Of a DNA stretch of 64,000 nucleotides, positions 45,829 through 55,282 are shown one piece after another. Positions within the stretch are counted from its first letter, which is position 1. Every line of letters begins with the position of its first letter. Made by a program: the position numbers and the translations under genes. Source of the stretch: Methanosarcina flavescens (GTDB taxonomy: Archaea; Halobacteriota; Methanosarcinia; Methanosarcinales; Methanosarcinaceae); NCBI RefSeq assembly GCF_001304615.2, contig NZ_CP032683.1:1-64000 (forward strand), given 5' to 3'. The notes beneath the pieces were generated by a model. The model ran no database searches. It saw nothing but the letters and a program-made list of their open reading frames with translations, and was not told where the DNA came from.

Positions 45829-46872
45829 ATGAATACAGATAAAACCAGTATGGATAATTACCCATTGCCTGCCAGAATTCTGCTTTATAGCACAGCAGTG
45901 GTTATCCTGACAATCGGGATGAGGGAGATTTCAGGTATACTTGTGCCTGTTTTTTTCTCAATTTTTGCCTTTCTGATCTTTGCTCCTCTTGTCAACTGGT
46001 TCGAGAGAAGGAATGTGCCTGGCACAATAAGTATAGGTCTGGTGATTGCATTCTTTATAATTATTGCTACGAGCACAGTTCTTCTTGTTGCAGGGTCCCT
46101 GCTTCAGCTCAGCGAGCAGATTCCAGACTATCAAACCCAATTTCTGAATTTCATCCAGAGTTTTGAACCCTATATGCCTGTATCCTATGAGTCATCCTTT
46201 GAAGAAATTCTGCGTGATATAGCGATATTTTTACTTGGTCTGACTGCAGGAATTCTTACGGGTGCTCTGAATGCTGGCACAACAATATCTCTTATTATTA
46301 TTACCACAACATTTTTACTTCTGGATGCTGCAGGCGCTCTGAGAAGGATACAAAGGAGAGCTGTAACTCAACAAATCCTGATTTTACGGGTTATCGAACT
46401 TGGCAAAGAAATAGTGAATTATATTCTTATCAGGACCGAAATCAATCTTATTGCAGGCATTGGAACTACCATACTTCTCCTTATTGGAAGAATCGATTTT
46501 GCAATTCTCTGGGGTTTTCTGACCTTCCTGTTTGGTTATATTCCATTTCTCGGTTTTATTCTGGCAGCTTTTCCTCCTGTACTGCTTGCGCTATTCAAAT
46601 ACGGGCCTCTTGGAGCGCTTATAATCCTCGCTGGAGTCTGGCTTATAAACGAGTTCGTAGAAAGTGTAGTGTTCCCATCATTTGCAGGAAAGAGCCTTAA
46701 ATTATCCACGTCGATCGTGTTTCTCTCTTTACTGTACTGGTCTTTTGTGCTGGGTCCTCCAGGTGCACTTATAGCCGTACCTCTTACCATGGTTGTTAAA
46801 ATGATCCTGGAAAGTGACGATAATACACTCTGGATGGCAGAAATAATGGAATCGGGTGAAAGTAAAGAATAA
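45829..46872 (+). CDS. AI-2E/PerM family transporter, copy 2
   Basis: 347 aa paralog of the 39166 gene, with the same topology and blocks: PARILLYSTAVVILTIGMREIS, TTFLLLDAAGALRRIQRR, FGYIPFLGFILAAFPPVLLALFKYG and ESVVFPSFAGKSLKLSTSIVF. The LSEQIP loop (~90-140) is the most diverged part. With copy 1 it brackets the maturase-sulfatase-HAD-LURP block, consistent with duplication. The start is preceded by GGGGGCG. Substrate unknown; an export or ion-coupled role is possible. Confidence 0.85.
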   Translation: MNTDKTSMDNYPLPARILLYSTAVVILTIGMREISGILVPVFFSIFAFLIFAPLVNWFERRNVPGTISIGLVIAFFIIIATSTVLLVAGSLLQLSEQIPDYQTQFLNFIQSFEPYMPVSYESSFEEILRDIAIFLLGLTAGILTGALNAGTTISLIIITTTFLLLDAAGALRRIQRRAVTQQILILRVIELGKEIVNYILIRTEINLIAGIGTTILLLIGRIDFAILWGFLTFLFGYIPFLGFILAAFPPVLLALFKYGPLGALIILAGVWLINEFVESVVFPSFAGKSLKLSTSIVFLSLLYWSFVLGPPGALIAVPLTMVVKMILESDDNTLWMAEIMESGESKE

Positions 46873-47231
46873 AACCAGGAAAAAACAGGCAGGAGCTCTT
46901 TTTTAAAATTACGGGAAGCTACCTTAAAGAGCCGTAGACCCTGGAATGGTATAATCAGGTTTGCTAGAGAATTCACTCTCCGGGCACAATTTAATTTTTT
47001 CAAAGTTAATCGCCGTAAAACGGTGTTGCAATAGTAAATTATATAAACAATATAATTATAATAAGGTCGTTATGAACTGACAGTCACAAAACTGTCAGTC
47101 AAACAGGAAAACAATGATACTTGATATAAAGAAAGAGACGAAGGCTGAATAAAACAATCAGATTCACATTCCGACTGCAACCCGTAAGCAATAGATTTAC
47201 GTCATAAATAAAAATAAGGAGTGGTGTATTT
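46873..47231. other. Spacer with hairpin ahead of the YqhA-like gene
   Basis: Contains AATTATATAAACAATAT (about 47037-47053), resembling the TATA boxes of the sulfatase cassette, and a perfect 9-bp hairpin at 47076-47099. No ORF supported. Confidence 0.5.
47076..47099. promoter_or_regulatory. Perfect 9-bp inverted repeat (ACTGACAGT)
   Basis: ACTGACAGT, a 6-nt loop CACAAA, then ACTGTCAGT. It lies ~25 bp downstream of the TATA-like box, so at the likely transcription start or in the leader of the YqhA-like gene. An operator or an mRNA hairpin are both possible. Confidence 0.55.
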
Positions 47232-47738
47232 ATGGTCAAACCAGTTAAGTGTGTTGCAGAAAAAATAGGTAAATTTGTTGCTGGGATGCGGTTCTTCGTA
47301 CTTGTTCCGATCATCGGGCTGGCTATCGCGGCTGTTGTGCTGTTTGTCAAAGGTAGCATAGAACTCTTCTATTTCATAAACGAACTGATTTACGGAATAG
47401 AGAGAACAGAAATAGAGATAAGTATCATTGTTGAAATAGTAGAGATTGTTCATCTCTTCCTGGTAGGCACAGTGCTCTTTATCACATCACTTGGGTTTTA
47501 TGAATTGCTTATTCAGCCTCTTGCTTTATCTCCATGGCTGCAAACACATAACATTGAAGAACTGGAGTTAAACCTTGTAGGGCTCACTATTGTCGTGGTC
47601 GCAGTAAATTTCTTAAGTGTTATATTTGATAAAAATGATAGTAACCTTGCTGTTTACGGGCTAGGCTATGCCCTGCCCATTGCAGCTCTGGCTTATTTCA
47701 TGAAAGTGCGTTCAGGCATAGCTAAGCAGACTAGCTAA
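47232..47738 (+). CDS. YqhA / UPF0114 family membrane protein
   Basis: 168 aa with four transmembrane helices: RFFVLVPIIGLAIAAVVLFV, a long hydrophobic pair around IVEIVEIVHLFLVGTVLFITSLGFYELLI, VGLTIVVVAVNFLSVIF and YALPIAALAYFM. The E-rich helix followed by LFITSLGFYEL is the UPF0114 hallmark. Family function is not established. An AAGGAG ribosome binding site lies 11 nt before the ATG. It closes the duplicated accessory cassette. Confidence 0.8.
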   Translation: MVKPVKCVAEKIGKFVAGMRFFVLVPIIGLAIAAVVLFVKGSIELFYFINELIYGIERTEIEISIIVEIVEIVHLFLVGTVLFITSLGFYELLIQPLALSPWLQTHNIEELELNLVGLTIVVVAVNFLSVIFDKNDSNLAVYGLGYALPIAALAYFMKVRSGIAKQTS

Positions 47739-48120
47739 GTAGAGGAATGTCTGAAAGCTACAGGAGAAATAGTTCAAGGAGAAATAGTTCAGGCGGATAG
47801 TGATTCAGGTACCTATAAAAAATAAAGATTGAAAGCGGGTTCATTGATAATTTCCATTCCCTTTATCTGCTTCTATTTTTTGCTGCTTATTTCTCTGGCG
47901 GGCAAATTTTCAGCAAACTTTAATAAATTTCTTACTTACAAATTACTTACAAATAAACCTTCCAATTAAAGGAGTGTAAGCCTTCTTTTTCAGAAAAACA
48001 GTTTGATTCTCTTTTTCAGTACAGTCTTCAGTATGGTTTTTTTAAATAATCAGGAGATAGCAAATGTTGGTCGTGAAACCGAGTTGAGGGTGAGAGAACA
48101 GCTTAGAACTGAATGAGGAT
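47739..48120. other. Spacer with a short direct repeat
   Basis: Two perfect 15-bp tandem copies of AGGAGAAATAGTTCA at 47762-47776 and 47777-47791. Otherwise AT-rich between two converging genes, with T-runs that may terminate the YqhA transcript (47875-47890). Confidence 0.5.
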
Positions 48121-49644
48121 TTAACAACGGTAACTACTTAGAAGGTTCTCCAGGAAAATCCAGACTTTTTCGATAGAAGGGATGAAGATTCTTTCTGAAG
48201 GGCAATGAGGGTCTTTAATCGTCGGTCCGAAAGAAATCATTTCCATCCCTTCGTGTACCGAACCAATTATTCCACACTCAAGCCCTGCATGAATCACTTT
48301 AACTTCAGGTTCTTTTCCAAAAACTCTGCTATAAACCTGCCTGCACTTCATAAGCAGTTCGGATTCAAGATCGGGCTCCCAGGCGGGATATCCGGGCTCA
48401 TGTTCAATCCAGGCGCCTGCGAGCTTTGCCACAGCTTCCACCTTTCCGGTAATTTCAGCCAGCCTGAGATTACTGGAACTGCGCTGGCTTGATACTATCA
48501 TTATCTCATTTTCAGTTGTCCGTACCGTTGCGAGGTTGTTTGAGGTTTCGACAAGCCCCGGGATATTCTCCGACATCCTGTAAACCCCATGCGGCAATCC
48601 CAGGAGCAGCTGTATCAGCTTTTCTTCGGTACCTGCTGACAGAATCCGGATGTTGGGTGCTTCCTCTTCAGGTCTCTTATCCCCTGCAACTTCAAAAATT
48701 ATTTCCCTGCCAATTTTTTCAAGGCTCAGGATAAGTCCTGGATCGGTCTTTGCATATTCAGCCTGGAATGTCTTTTTCAGAGCTGAAACAGCTTCTCCTG
48801 CCTGTTCGAGCTTATCCCTGCGGAGTGCGATAAAGGCTTCGGCAGTGCTGGGGATTGCGTTATGGACACTGCCGCCGTTTATCAGAATAAGCTTTAAATT
48901 TCCCGCTCCCAGCCTGTCCCTGAGCCCTGATAGTGCCAGGGAGAGTAATTGTATACCATTTGCACGCTGCTTATCGATCTCAACCCCAGAATGCCCGCCT
49001 TCCAGCCCTTCAACCGAGAGCCTGAAAAGCCCGAATGAACTTTCCTCTTTAAAGTCAAGGAGTTCCCACTCTACAGGGAGTGTAATCAATGAATTCTGTC
49101 CGCCTGCACACCCGATTACGAAAACGCCTTCATCCTCGGAGTCAAGGTTCAGAAGCACCTTTCCTTCAAAGAAAGAAGCCTCAAGCCCTTTCGCTCCTGT
49201 CAACCCTGTCTCCTCGTCTACCGTAAAAAGCAGTTCAAGTGGCGGATGTCCAATTTCTCCTTTCTTCCCTGCCTCTGCCAGCACCAGCCCGATAGCAAGC
49301 GCAATCCCATTATCTGCACCTATGGAAGTCCCGTCTCCCCGCAGCCAGTCCCCGTCACAAACGCATCTGATAGGGTCTTTTGAAAAGTCGTGCCTGCAAT
49401 CCCTGGATTTCTCGCAGACCATATCCATATGCCCCTGCAGGATGATTGTGGGAGAGTTCTCATATCCTGACGTTGCAGGAATTTTGATAAGTACATTGTT
49501 TAAAGAATCGGCTTTTACCTCAAAGCCTCTTGACCTGCCCCATTCCTGCAGCCAGAGGGAAATCTGTGCTTCGTTTTTTGAGCGCCTCGGGATTTTATTG
49601 ATTTCTTCAAAGACTTCAAGTACCTGTTTAGTTTTCGGGTGCAT
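48121..49644 (-). CDS. pepD: Aminoacyl-histidine dipeptidase-like M20C peptidase (PepD family)
   Basis: 507 aa from the ATG at 49644; a TTG at 49653 is in frame. The metal ligands are seen as GHMDMVCE (His72, Asp74), GADNGIALAI (~115), DEETGLTGAKGL (~143), LDSEDE and a late HAGLECG. LRGDGTSIGADNG and GGHSGVEID are typical of PepD. It is a cytoplasmic di-zinc peptidase that splits Xaa-His and related dipeptides. No ribosome binding site is evident, as for several archaeal leaderless genes. Isolated gene. Confidence 0.9.
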   Translation of the reverse strand: MHPKTKQVLEVFEEINKIPRRSKNEAQISLWLQEWGRSRGFEVKADSLNNVLIKIPATSGYENSPTIILQGHMDMVCEKSRDCRHDFSKDPIRCVCDGDWLRGDGTSIGADNGIALAIGLVLAEAGKKGEIGHPPLELLFTVDEETGLTGAKGLEASFFEGKVLLNLDSEDEGVFVIGCAGGQNSLITLPVEWELLDFKEESSFGLFRLSVEGLEGGHSGVEIDKQRANGIQLLSLALSGLRDRLGAGNLKLILINGGSVHNAIPSTAEAFIALRRDKLEQAGEAVSALKKTFQAEYAKTDPGLILSLEKIGREIIFEVAGDKRPEEEAPNIRILSAGTEEKLIQLLLGLPHGVYRMSENIPGLVETSNNLATVRTTENEIMIVSSQRSSSNLRLAEITGKVEAVAKLAGAWIEHEPGYPAWEPDLESELLMKCRQVYSRVFGKEPEVKVIHAGLECGIIGSVHEGMEMISFGPTIKDPHCPSERIFIPSIEKVWIFLENLLSSYRC

Positions 49645-49968
49645 AGGGATCAATTTTATTTTCGGGTTGTTTTTCAGCGGTAGTTAGAGGTAATTATCAG
49701 TTTAGTTTACTGCACCACATATTTTTATAATTTATTGAAATCTGTCATGAAGCTTGGATAGGTTTGAACGATATTTCAGAGCTATATTATCTATCTGGTT
49801 TTCAGAATTCTATTGAGTCATTCCGTTCATTTTGAGGCTGTTGAAGGACGTAAACCTGAAACTGCCCGAATCTTTATCCAGCTTAACACTTTTCAGATAA
49901 TTTCTTAATTTAAGAGTTGAATAAGTTCTTTGTAGAAATCCAAACTTAGCTAATATACTGGGGATACC
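49645..49968. other. Divergent spacer
   Basis: 324 bp between the minus-strand dipeptidase and the plus-strand YbjQ-like gene. No ORF or RNA seen. AT-rich near 49715-49735, where the dipeptidase promoter would be expected. Confidence 0.35.
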
Positions 49969-50331
49969 ATGACCAACGATATCATTATTGTAAGTACACC
50001 GTACTTACCAGGTTACAAAATCACAAAGACAATTGGATTTACGTGGGGCTTAATCGTGAGGAGCCGTGGGCTCGGGCGAAACATAACTGCTGGACTACGG
50101 TCAATTATCGGCGGCGAGATCCACGAGTATACAGAACTCCTGAACCAGTCCCGTGAACAGGCACTTGACCGATTAAAGGAACATGCAAAAGCCCTTGGGG
50201 CGAACGCAGTAATAAACGTACAGTTTGATTCTTCAGAGATGGGTCAGGCAATGACCGAGCTGCTCGCATATGGTACAGCGGTCGTGGTTGAGAAGGAAGA
50301 AACTCAAGCAAATCCAGTGCGGCTCAGTTGA
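49969..50331 (+). CDS. YbjQ / heavy-metal-binding-domain (DUF74) family protein
   Basis: 120 aa. The family pattern is complete: IIIVSTPYLPGYKITKTIGFTWG, VRSRGLGRNITAGLRSIIGGEIHEYTELL, REQALDRLKEHAKALGANAVINVQFDSS and a C-terminal YGTAVVVE. YbjQ proteins form pentameric rings; a metal-binding role was proposed but is unproven. The divergent spacer upstream should hold its promoter. Overlapping antisense ORFs are shadows. Confidence 0.88.
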   Translation: MTNDIIIVSTPYLPGYKITKTIGFTWGLIVRSRGLGRNITAGLRSIIGGEIHEYTELLNQSREQALDRLKEHAKALGANAVINVQFDSSEMGQAMTELLAYGTAVVVEKEETQANPVRLS

Positions 50332-50389
50332 GGAATAGTAAGTAATATAATATCAGTTATCGTTAACCGATAGTTGGAGATAATCCACT

Positions 50390-51793
50390 TCAGGTTAACT
50401 GCTCAATAATGTCTTCCCTGTCTTTGAGTAGTAAATAACCTTTAATTTTGTTAGCTAATCTTTTTGGAAGCTCGGATAATTTGCTAATATTTTTTCCTTT
50501 TATTCTCTGTAAGTCTTCTTTAAGTTCAGCGTAAGAAATTTCCTGTAAAGGAATTGTTGTTATAAGCTTTCCGCCTGTTCCTGCAATTTCAATTCCTGAA
50601 GAAATCTTAATTTCTTGTTTTATTCTAGGACTTAAGCTAATACTTATATCGTTCATTTCTTGAGAAAGATTATCTAATTTAGCCTCTATGTTTTGACCTA
50701 TTTCGTTAATATTTTCAACAATAGGATCTACTGCAACCACATTGACTGTAGGTATTAGCCCAATAACAGTAGATAGAGTTCTATACTGCTTTGTAAGGTC
50801 TTTCTCAAACTTCATGTACTCAATCATATCAAGAATTTCTTTGTTTTCGGTATTATGAGGAATTTTTGATTTAAGAACAGTAACAAGATTATTTACACAC
50901 CAACTCATTTCTTCATGGCTACTTATTTCCCATTTTTGAACTTCTTTATTGACAGCACATGCAATTTCTTTGGTAGCAGTTCCTTGAGATTCCTGACACG
51001 CTTTCTTTGCTTTTTCCTGTATTTCTTCGAGAAGCTTTTTTAGATGCCTATCCAAAATGGGTAGCCTTTTTCTCAGAACTTCTGTTGCAAACGGTGCTTT
51101 TTCGTCAGTATATCTCATTATTTCTGAGACGCTGTCACAATATTTCCTGTAGAAATAAAGCTCTACTTTTTTTGCCTTTAAATCCAAGTTTTCTAGATTG
51201 TGAACTTCTTTTAATGCTTCTGCGAGGTTTTGAACAGCTTCAGAGAGTAGTTCTTTGCTCTCTGAGCCTTTAATTGCAGATTTAGCTTCTTCCAGATATC
51301 TGTTCACTTCTTCTCTAGCTTCCTGTTTTTTAAAAATTACTGTATAGAATGAGCGATAAAAAAGAAGACAAAATTGAGCAGGATTATAGTACTTTGCTTC
51401 CTTTGATGCAATTTCGAAAAATTCAATTGCATTTTCTAATTCTCTCTTGTAATCTTCATCTGTTTCTGCCTGTGATGCCATGAATATTGAGACTCTTGCA
51501 AGAGAATAATTTGAGGAGGATCTCACAGACCTGTCTTCATCACTAGTCAGTCTATGCAAATAATCCCATGCCTGTTGCTTATCTGGCACATGAGAAAAAG
51601 CAGAACCAAGAGCAAGGGCAGCACTGGATCTTACATCAATGTCTTCATCACTAGTTAGTCTATGTAAATCATCCCATGCTTGTTGCTTATCTGGCATGAA
51701 TGAGAATAAATTCTCTAATTGCTCTAACGCATGTATGCGCTCTTTTGGATCCTTGCTTAGGCATTGATTATGGATATTATTCTGGTCGACCAA
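50390..51793 (-). CDS. HEAT-repeat protein with coiled-coil C-terminal region
   Basis: 467 aa from a TTG at 51793. The N-terminus has two 31-residue HEAT-like repeats, PDKQQAWDDLHRLTSDEDID and PDKQQAWDYLHRLTSDEDRS, each followed by VRSS. A helical region (FEIASKEAKYYNPAQFCLLFYRSFYTV) recalls Methanosarcina proteins that follow HEAT repeats with TPR-like helices. Residues ~225-400 are rich in coiled-coil heptads. No transmembrane segment. Likely a scaffold or regulator with protein-protein contacts. The start is uncertain, since the frame is open another 13 codons without a good start codon. Confidence 0.7.
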   Translation of the reverse strand: MVDQNNIHNQCLSKDPKERIHALEQLENLFSFMPDKQQAWDDLHRLTSDEDIDVRSSAALALGSAFSHVPDKQQAWDYLHRLTSDEDRSVRSSSNYSLARVSIFMASQAETDEDYKRELENAIEFFEIASKEAKYYNPAQFCLLFYRSFYTVIFKKQEAREEVNRYLEEAKSAIKGSESKELLSEAVQNLAEALKEVHNLENLDLKAKKVELYFYRKYCDSVSEIMRYTDEKAPFATEVLRKRLPILDRHLKKLLEEIQEKAKKACQESQGTATKEIACAVNKEVQKWEISSHEEMSWCVNNLVTVLKSKIPHNTENKEILDMIEYMKFEKDLTKQYRTLSTVIGLIPTVNVVAVDPIVENINEIGQNIEAKLDNLSQEMNDISISLSPRIKQEIKISSGIEIAGTGGKLITTIPLQEISYAELKEDLQRIKGKNISKLSELPKRLANKIKGYLLLKDREDIIEQLT

Positions 51794-52118
51794 CTGCCAA
51801 ACACCATAAAATTCTATAGGAACTGGTATTTAAAAAACTTTCTTTTTGTTTTGCGAGAATAAATAACATAGATTGTTTTGCTTTAAAACAGGAATGTATA
51901 AATTTGAAAGTCATTAGGCAGAAATAGCGTTTCAAGAATGAGTCTGATGAAGTGAGCTGGATTAAAAATAGACTAAATAATCACTTAAATTAAAAAATAT
52001 ATGCTTTAATTAATTTAAATTAAATAATGGGCGTAGAGTAACGCCCTTTATTCTAGAATAAAACGACTTTTCTGTGCCTGAAGTTAAAATGTGCCTTAAA
52101 AAGCCCTGAAAGATTATA
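51794..52118. other. AT-rich spacer with terminator hairpin
   Basis: Intergenic between two minus-strand genes. It holds the hairpin at 52029-52046 and runs of TTTAATTAA (51990-52025). No ORF. Confidence 0.45.
52029..52046 (-). terminator. Terminator-like hairpin behind the ferritin-like gene
   Basis: GGGCGT, a 6-nt loop, then ACGCCC, flanked by AT-rich sequence. On the minus strand it lies ~73 bp after the stop codon of the 52119 gene and is followed by ATTATTTAATTT, which fits transcription termination there. Confidence 0.55.
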
Positions 52119-53378
52119 TCAGAGAGGTGGCATCGCCCTTCCTCTTTGTGAAGACATTACGCTCTCTGTGCGCTCGGATAGCTGATTCTTAAACTTCTGG
52201 ATATTTCTAGCCTGATCCCGCTGAGCCAGTTCGCTGCTTGCTTTGCCGACTACTTCTTCACTTGGCACGCCAGCACTGTTAACCTTCCACTGGAACTTAT
52301 AGCTGGACCACTTATCTGCCAGTTCACTGAGCCGCTTGTATTCCATGCCATCCGGCATGATGTCAAGCTGCTCATCAATTACCTTGTTTACGTATTCTTT
52401 ATTCGGCTCGAAAACAACCAGAGGTTCGATAACATCAGCCTTTACGACTTCACTAATATCTCGGCCTTCATATTTTTCAAGGAGGTGGGCGCAGCTTTCG
52501 AAGTGTGAAATCTCCATTTTTGCAAAATTTTCCCAGATGGCTTTTATCCTGGGATCGGTTTCGGTCTGTGCGCAGGAGAAATAAATATATGCCTCACAGA
52601 GCTGCATGAGCGCAGCTTTCTCGAGCATTGTTTCTCGCGGGTCGCCAAGCAGCCCGTACTGGGTCACGTGCTCCTCTTCAACATCGGCAATCTCGGAGTA
52701 AAGCTGCCTTGCGAGTTCGTCCGAATACATATTTCCGTGAGTTTTATAGAAAAGCTCAGTCTGCTGCTCGCCTGCAACTATGGTGAGATAATTCATTTTG
52801 GTTTTAATGTCGGCTGTGTCCTTATCGTAATGCTTGCGCATGTTGTCGTTAGGATGGCGGTGGTGACCAACTGTCGGTCTTCCAGGTTTTACCTCGGTCT
52901 TGCCCTGAACAATAAACTCAGGGTCGCCGCCTTCCAGATAATCATAAAGGCAGCTGTATCGGTAAAGATGGTCGAAGTCTTCAAGCAGGGCGAAGTCCAG
53001 GGTTTGCTTTACATATGGATCAGGCTCGTTTTTAGCAAGGTTTGCAGTAAGATCAACAGCTACCTGTTCATAACCAAGTGTAGTCTCTATAACACTCTGA
53101 TTAGCCGGATTTAACCAGTCAACCGTCTGCTGCTGCATGGAGTCCACACGCCTAATTGCTGCCATCTTGCGTTTAATTTCCGGCTCTTCAATCATGCGCT
53201 CCATCGCATGAGACATAAGGATTGAAGCACTCTCAATCCCATTCATTAGAATTACCCGGGTTCGGGTGTACGCATCGACCGATTTCTTATCATAAGAAGG
53301 TTGAACTATTTCCTTCCAGTTCATGAACTGCTCTTCTATCGGAATACTATCCATTTCAAAAGGTCTGAATTGTGCCAT
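52119..53378 (-). CDS. Ferritin-like domain protein, function unknown
   Basis: 419 aa from the ATG at 53378, which has a GGGGGAAATAGTA ribosome binding site. The helical core shows carboxylate/His clusters compatible with a diiron four-helix bundle: TLGYEQVAVDLTANLAKNEP, LLEDFDHLYRYS, GEQQTELFYKTHGNMY, ADVEEEHVTQYG and KMEISHFESC. About 30 C-terminal residues are polar and disordered. It is much longer than rubrerythrin. Metal binding is inferred from the E/H spacing only; a redox or oxidative-stress role is possible. Confidence 0.6.
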   Translation of the reverse strand: MAQFRPFEMDSIPIEEQFMNWKEIVQPSYDKKSVDAYTRTRVILMNGIESASILMSHAMERMIEEPEIKRKMAAIRRVDSMQQQTVDWLNPANQSVIETTLGYEQVAVDLTANLAKNEPDPYVKQTLDFALLEDFDHLYRYSCLYDYLEGGDPEFIVQGKTEVKPGRPTVGHHRHPNDNMRKHYDKDTADIKTKMNYLTIVAGEQQTELFYKTHGNMYSDELARQLYSEIADVEEEHVTQYGLLGDPRETMLEKAALMQLCEAYIYFSCAQTETDPRIKAIWENFAKMEISHFESCAHLLEKYEGRDISEVVKADVIEPLVVFEPNKEYVNKVIDEQLDIMPDGMEYKRLSELADKWSSYKFQWKVNSAGVPSEEVVGKASSELAQRDQARNIQKFKNQLSERTESVMSSQRGRAMPPL

Positions 53379-53921
53379 TACTATTTCCCCCATGTTTTAA
53401 CAGTTCCTGCCCTTTACATATTCGGAATAAGAAACAATTCCGACTGCCCTATGCAGTATAATACAAAGAGCCAGACTGTCCATTTTTGCAATAGATGTCT
53501 TTTCAGCAGAGTACCCCATGTATCTGCAATGTATCCCCTTAAGCTTTAATTACCAGGCTGCAGACCGGATGGCTTGCAGCTAATTTTTCATTTTTAATTT
53601 CCTTTTTTAATTTATAATAATAGGTATTTATAAACCTGTCATATATAAAAACTAATCATATATAAAGTTTGAAATAAGAGAATTAGATTCAATATAAAAA
53701 TAATAGTCGAAGCAGTCGAAAACTCTAACATTAATAACATCAATACGATAAAAAAGGGTATATAATATTGAGCATTAATCTCAGCTTAAGTAAGAATACA
53801 TAATATAAGTATTAGTTTTAGCCTGTAAAAATGATTTCCAGCCTGGCAGTTCTAATCGTAAAAGCTTTTTCAGGCAGGAAACCTGGCAAAATAAATCTGA
53901 GGGGCAGGGGGTAAATTCAGG
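53379..53921. other. AT-rich divergent spacer
   Basis: About 540 bp, very AT-rich from 53585 to 53830, with several possible TATA boxes (for example TATTTATAAACC near 53625). No ORF or RNA gene supported. Confidence 0.4.
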
Positions 53922-55025
53922 ATGCCAGATACTTCGGATATGTTGATTTTCTGGTCTGTAGTTATGCTGCGTTTCTTTATTCCGCTCTTTATTCCAATAT
54001 ACCCTCTTCCAGCGGTAATAGCTTGCCTTATTCTTGATATGGTAGACCAGACGATCTTCCAGCTGTTCACTAGCCTGCCCCTTGAAGGCTACCAGAGCTA
54101 TGATAAGGCTCTTGACAATTATTACCTGGCTATAACCTACCTTTCAACCATGCGAAACTGGTCAAATCTCTTCGCTTTTAAGATAAGCCGTTTCCTTTTC
54201 TATTACAGGCTGGTTGGTGCAGCTCTTTTCGAGCTGACGCATTTGCGAGGGTTATTATTTATCTTTCCAAACACTTTCGAATACTTCTTTATCTTCTATG
54301 AGGCAATCCGTCTGAAATGGAATCCGATAGTGCTTACAAAAAATAAACTGATCACTGCTACGGCACTTATCTGGATCTTTATCAAACTGCCGCAAGAATA
54401 CTGGATCCATATCGCTCAGCTGGATACGACGGACTGGATTCGGGCAAACCCCTCAAACGCATTAATTCTTATCGGATGGGCTTTATTCCTGCTTGGCATG
54501 GCATGGTTGCTGCTGCGGGACCTGCCTCCCATGAAATCAGGGCTCTCATTTGCAGCCGATCCTGTCCCTGTAATCCAGAGGGAAAGGTTTGAACAGGAGA
54601 CAAAAATCAGTTTTCCAGCGGTTAATTCCTCAAAAAAATTCTTCGATAACGCTCTGTTTGAGAAAATAATGCTGGTATCACTCCTCAGCATAATTTTTGC
54701 CCAAATACTTCCCGGGGTGAGGTCAACAAATCTTCAGCTTGCGATAGGTATGGCCATCCTGATAATAATAAACACAGCATTGAGCCACTGGTTTGCAAGG
54801 CGTGGAACTCACTGGAGATCTATTATCCAGGAATTTATAGCCATGTCCATGGTGAACCTCGGCATAATTCTTTTATTCGATTTCCTGCTGCCCAGATACG
54901 ACGGTTCGATCAACCTTTTTAGCACACTCTTCTTCGTCCTCCTCCTGACACTTAATGTGACGCTCTATGACAGGTATCGAACAATGCATGTAAGGAGCCA
55001 GGAAGCAGTTGATTCAGGAAAGTAA
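53922..55025 (+). CDS. Polytopic membrane protein of unknown function, tandem copy 1
   Basis: 367 aa with about eight transmembrane helices. Conserved soluble or loop motifs shared with copy 2 are LDMVDQTIFQ, YDKALDNYYLAITYLSTMRNWSN, NTFEYFFIFYEAIRLKWNP, KLPQEYWIHIAQLDTTDW and LLRDLPPM, then SHWFARRGTHWRSIIQEFIAMS. The acidic/aromatic motifs within membrane regions could line a channel or active site. The ATG at 53922 follows GAGGGGCAGGGGG. No family recognised. Confidence 0.7.
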   Translation: MPDTSDMLIFWSVVMLRFFIPLFIPIYPLPAVIACLILDMVDQTIFQLFTSLPLEGYQSYDKALDNYYLAITYLSTMRNWSNLFAFKISRFLFYYRLVGAALFELTHLRGLLFIFPNTFEYFFIFYEAIRLKWNPIVLTKNKLITATALIWIFIKLPQEYWIHIAQLDTTDWIRANPSNALILIGWALFLLGMAWLLLRDLPPMKSGLSFAADPVPVIQRERFEQETKISFPAVNSSKKFFDNALFEKIMLVSLLSIIFAQILPGVRSTNLQLAIGMAILIIINTALSHWFARRGTHWRSIIQEFIAMSMVNLGIILLFDFLLPRYDGSINLFSTLFFVLLLTLNVTLYDRYRTMHVRSQEAVDSGK

Positions 55026-55067
55026 AAACATTTGAGAGGTTTCGTGAGAAATAGAAGTGAGAAATGT

Positions 55068-55101
55068 GAACTACTGCTAAGTTAGAACTACTGCTAAGTT
55101 A
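55068..55101. repeat. Perfect 17-bp tandem duplication
   Basis: GAACTACTGCTAAGTTA occurs twice in a row (55068-55084, 55085-55101) in the spacer between the two paralogous membrane-protein genes. Confidence 0.75.
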
Positions 55102-55282
55102 ATATTTACCAGCTTCGCATTCAATGAGCTAAAGATTCAGGGTTTTACACTTCTTCCTATAAATGCCGAATGATATAAATTGGTAAAAGTTCTCTGGTAT
55201 ATTTTGAAAGCAGGTTTTCAAGCCGGATAGGATGTGACTATAACCGATCCGGTTGAGTGCCGGGAAAGGAGGCAGACTCATA

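Noticed and set aside
48650-49687. 345-codon plus-strand ORF rich in Ser and Pro
   Set aside because: It lies fully antisense to the well-conserved PepD gene. Its composition is that of a shadow frame and it has no ribosome binding site or family motif.
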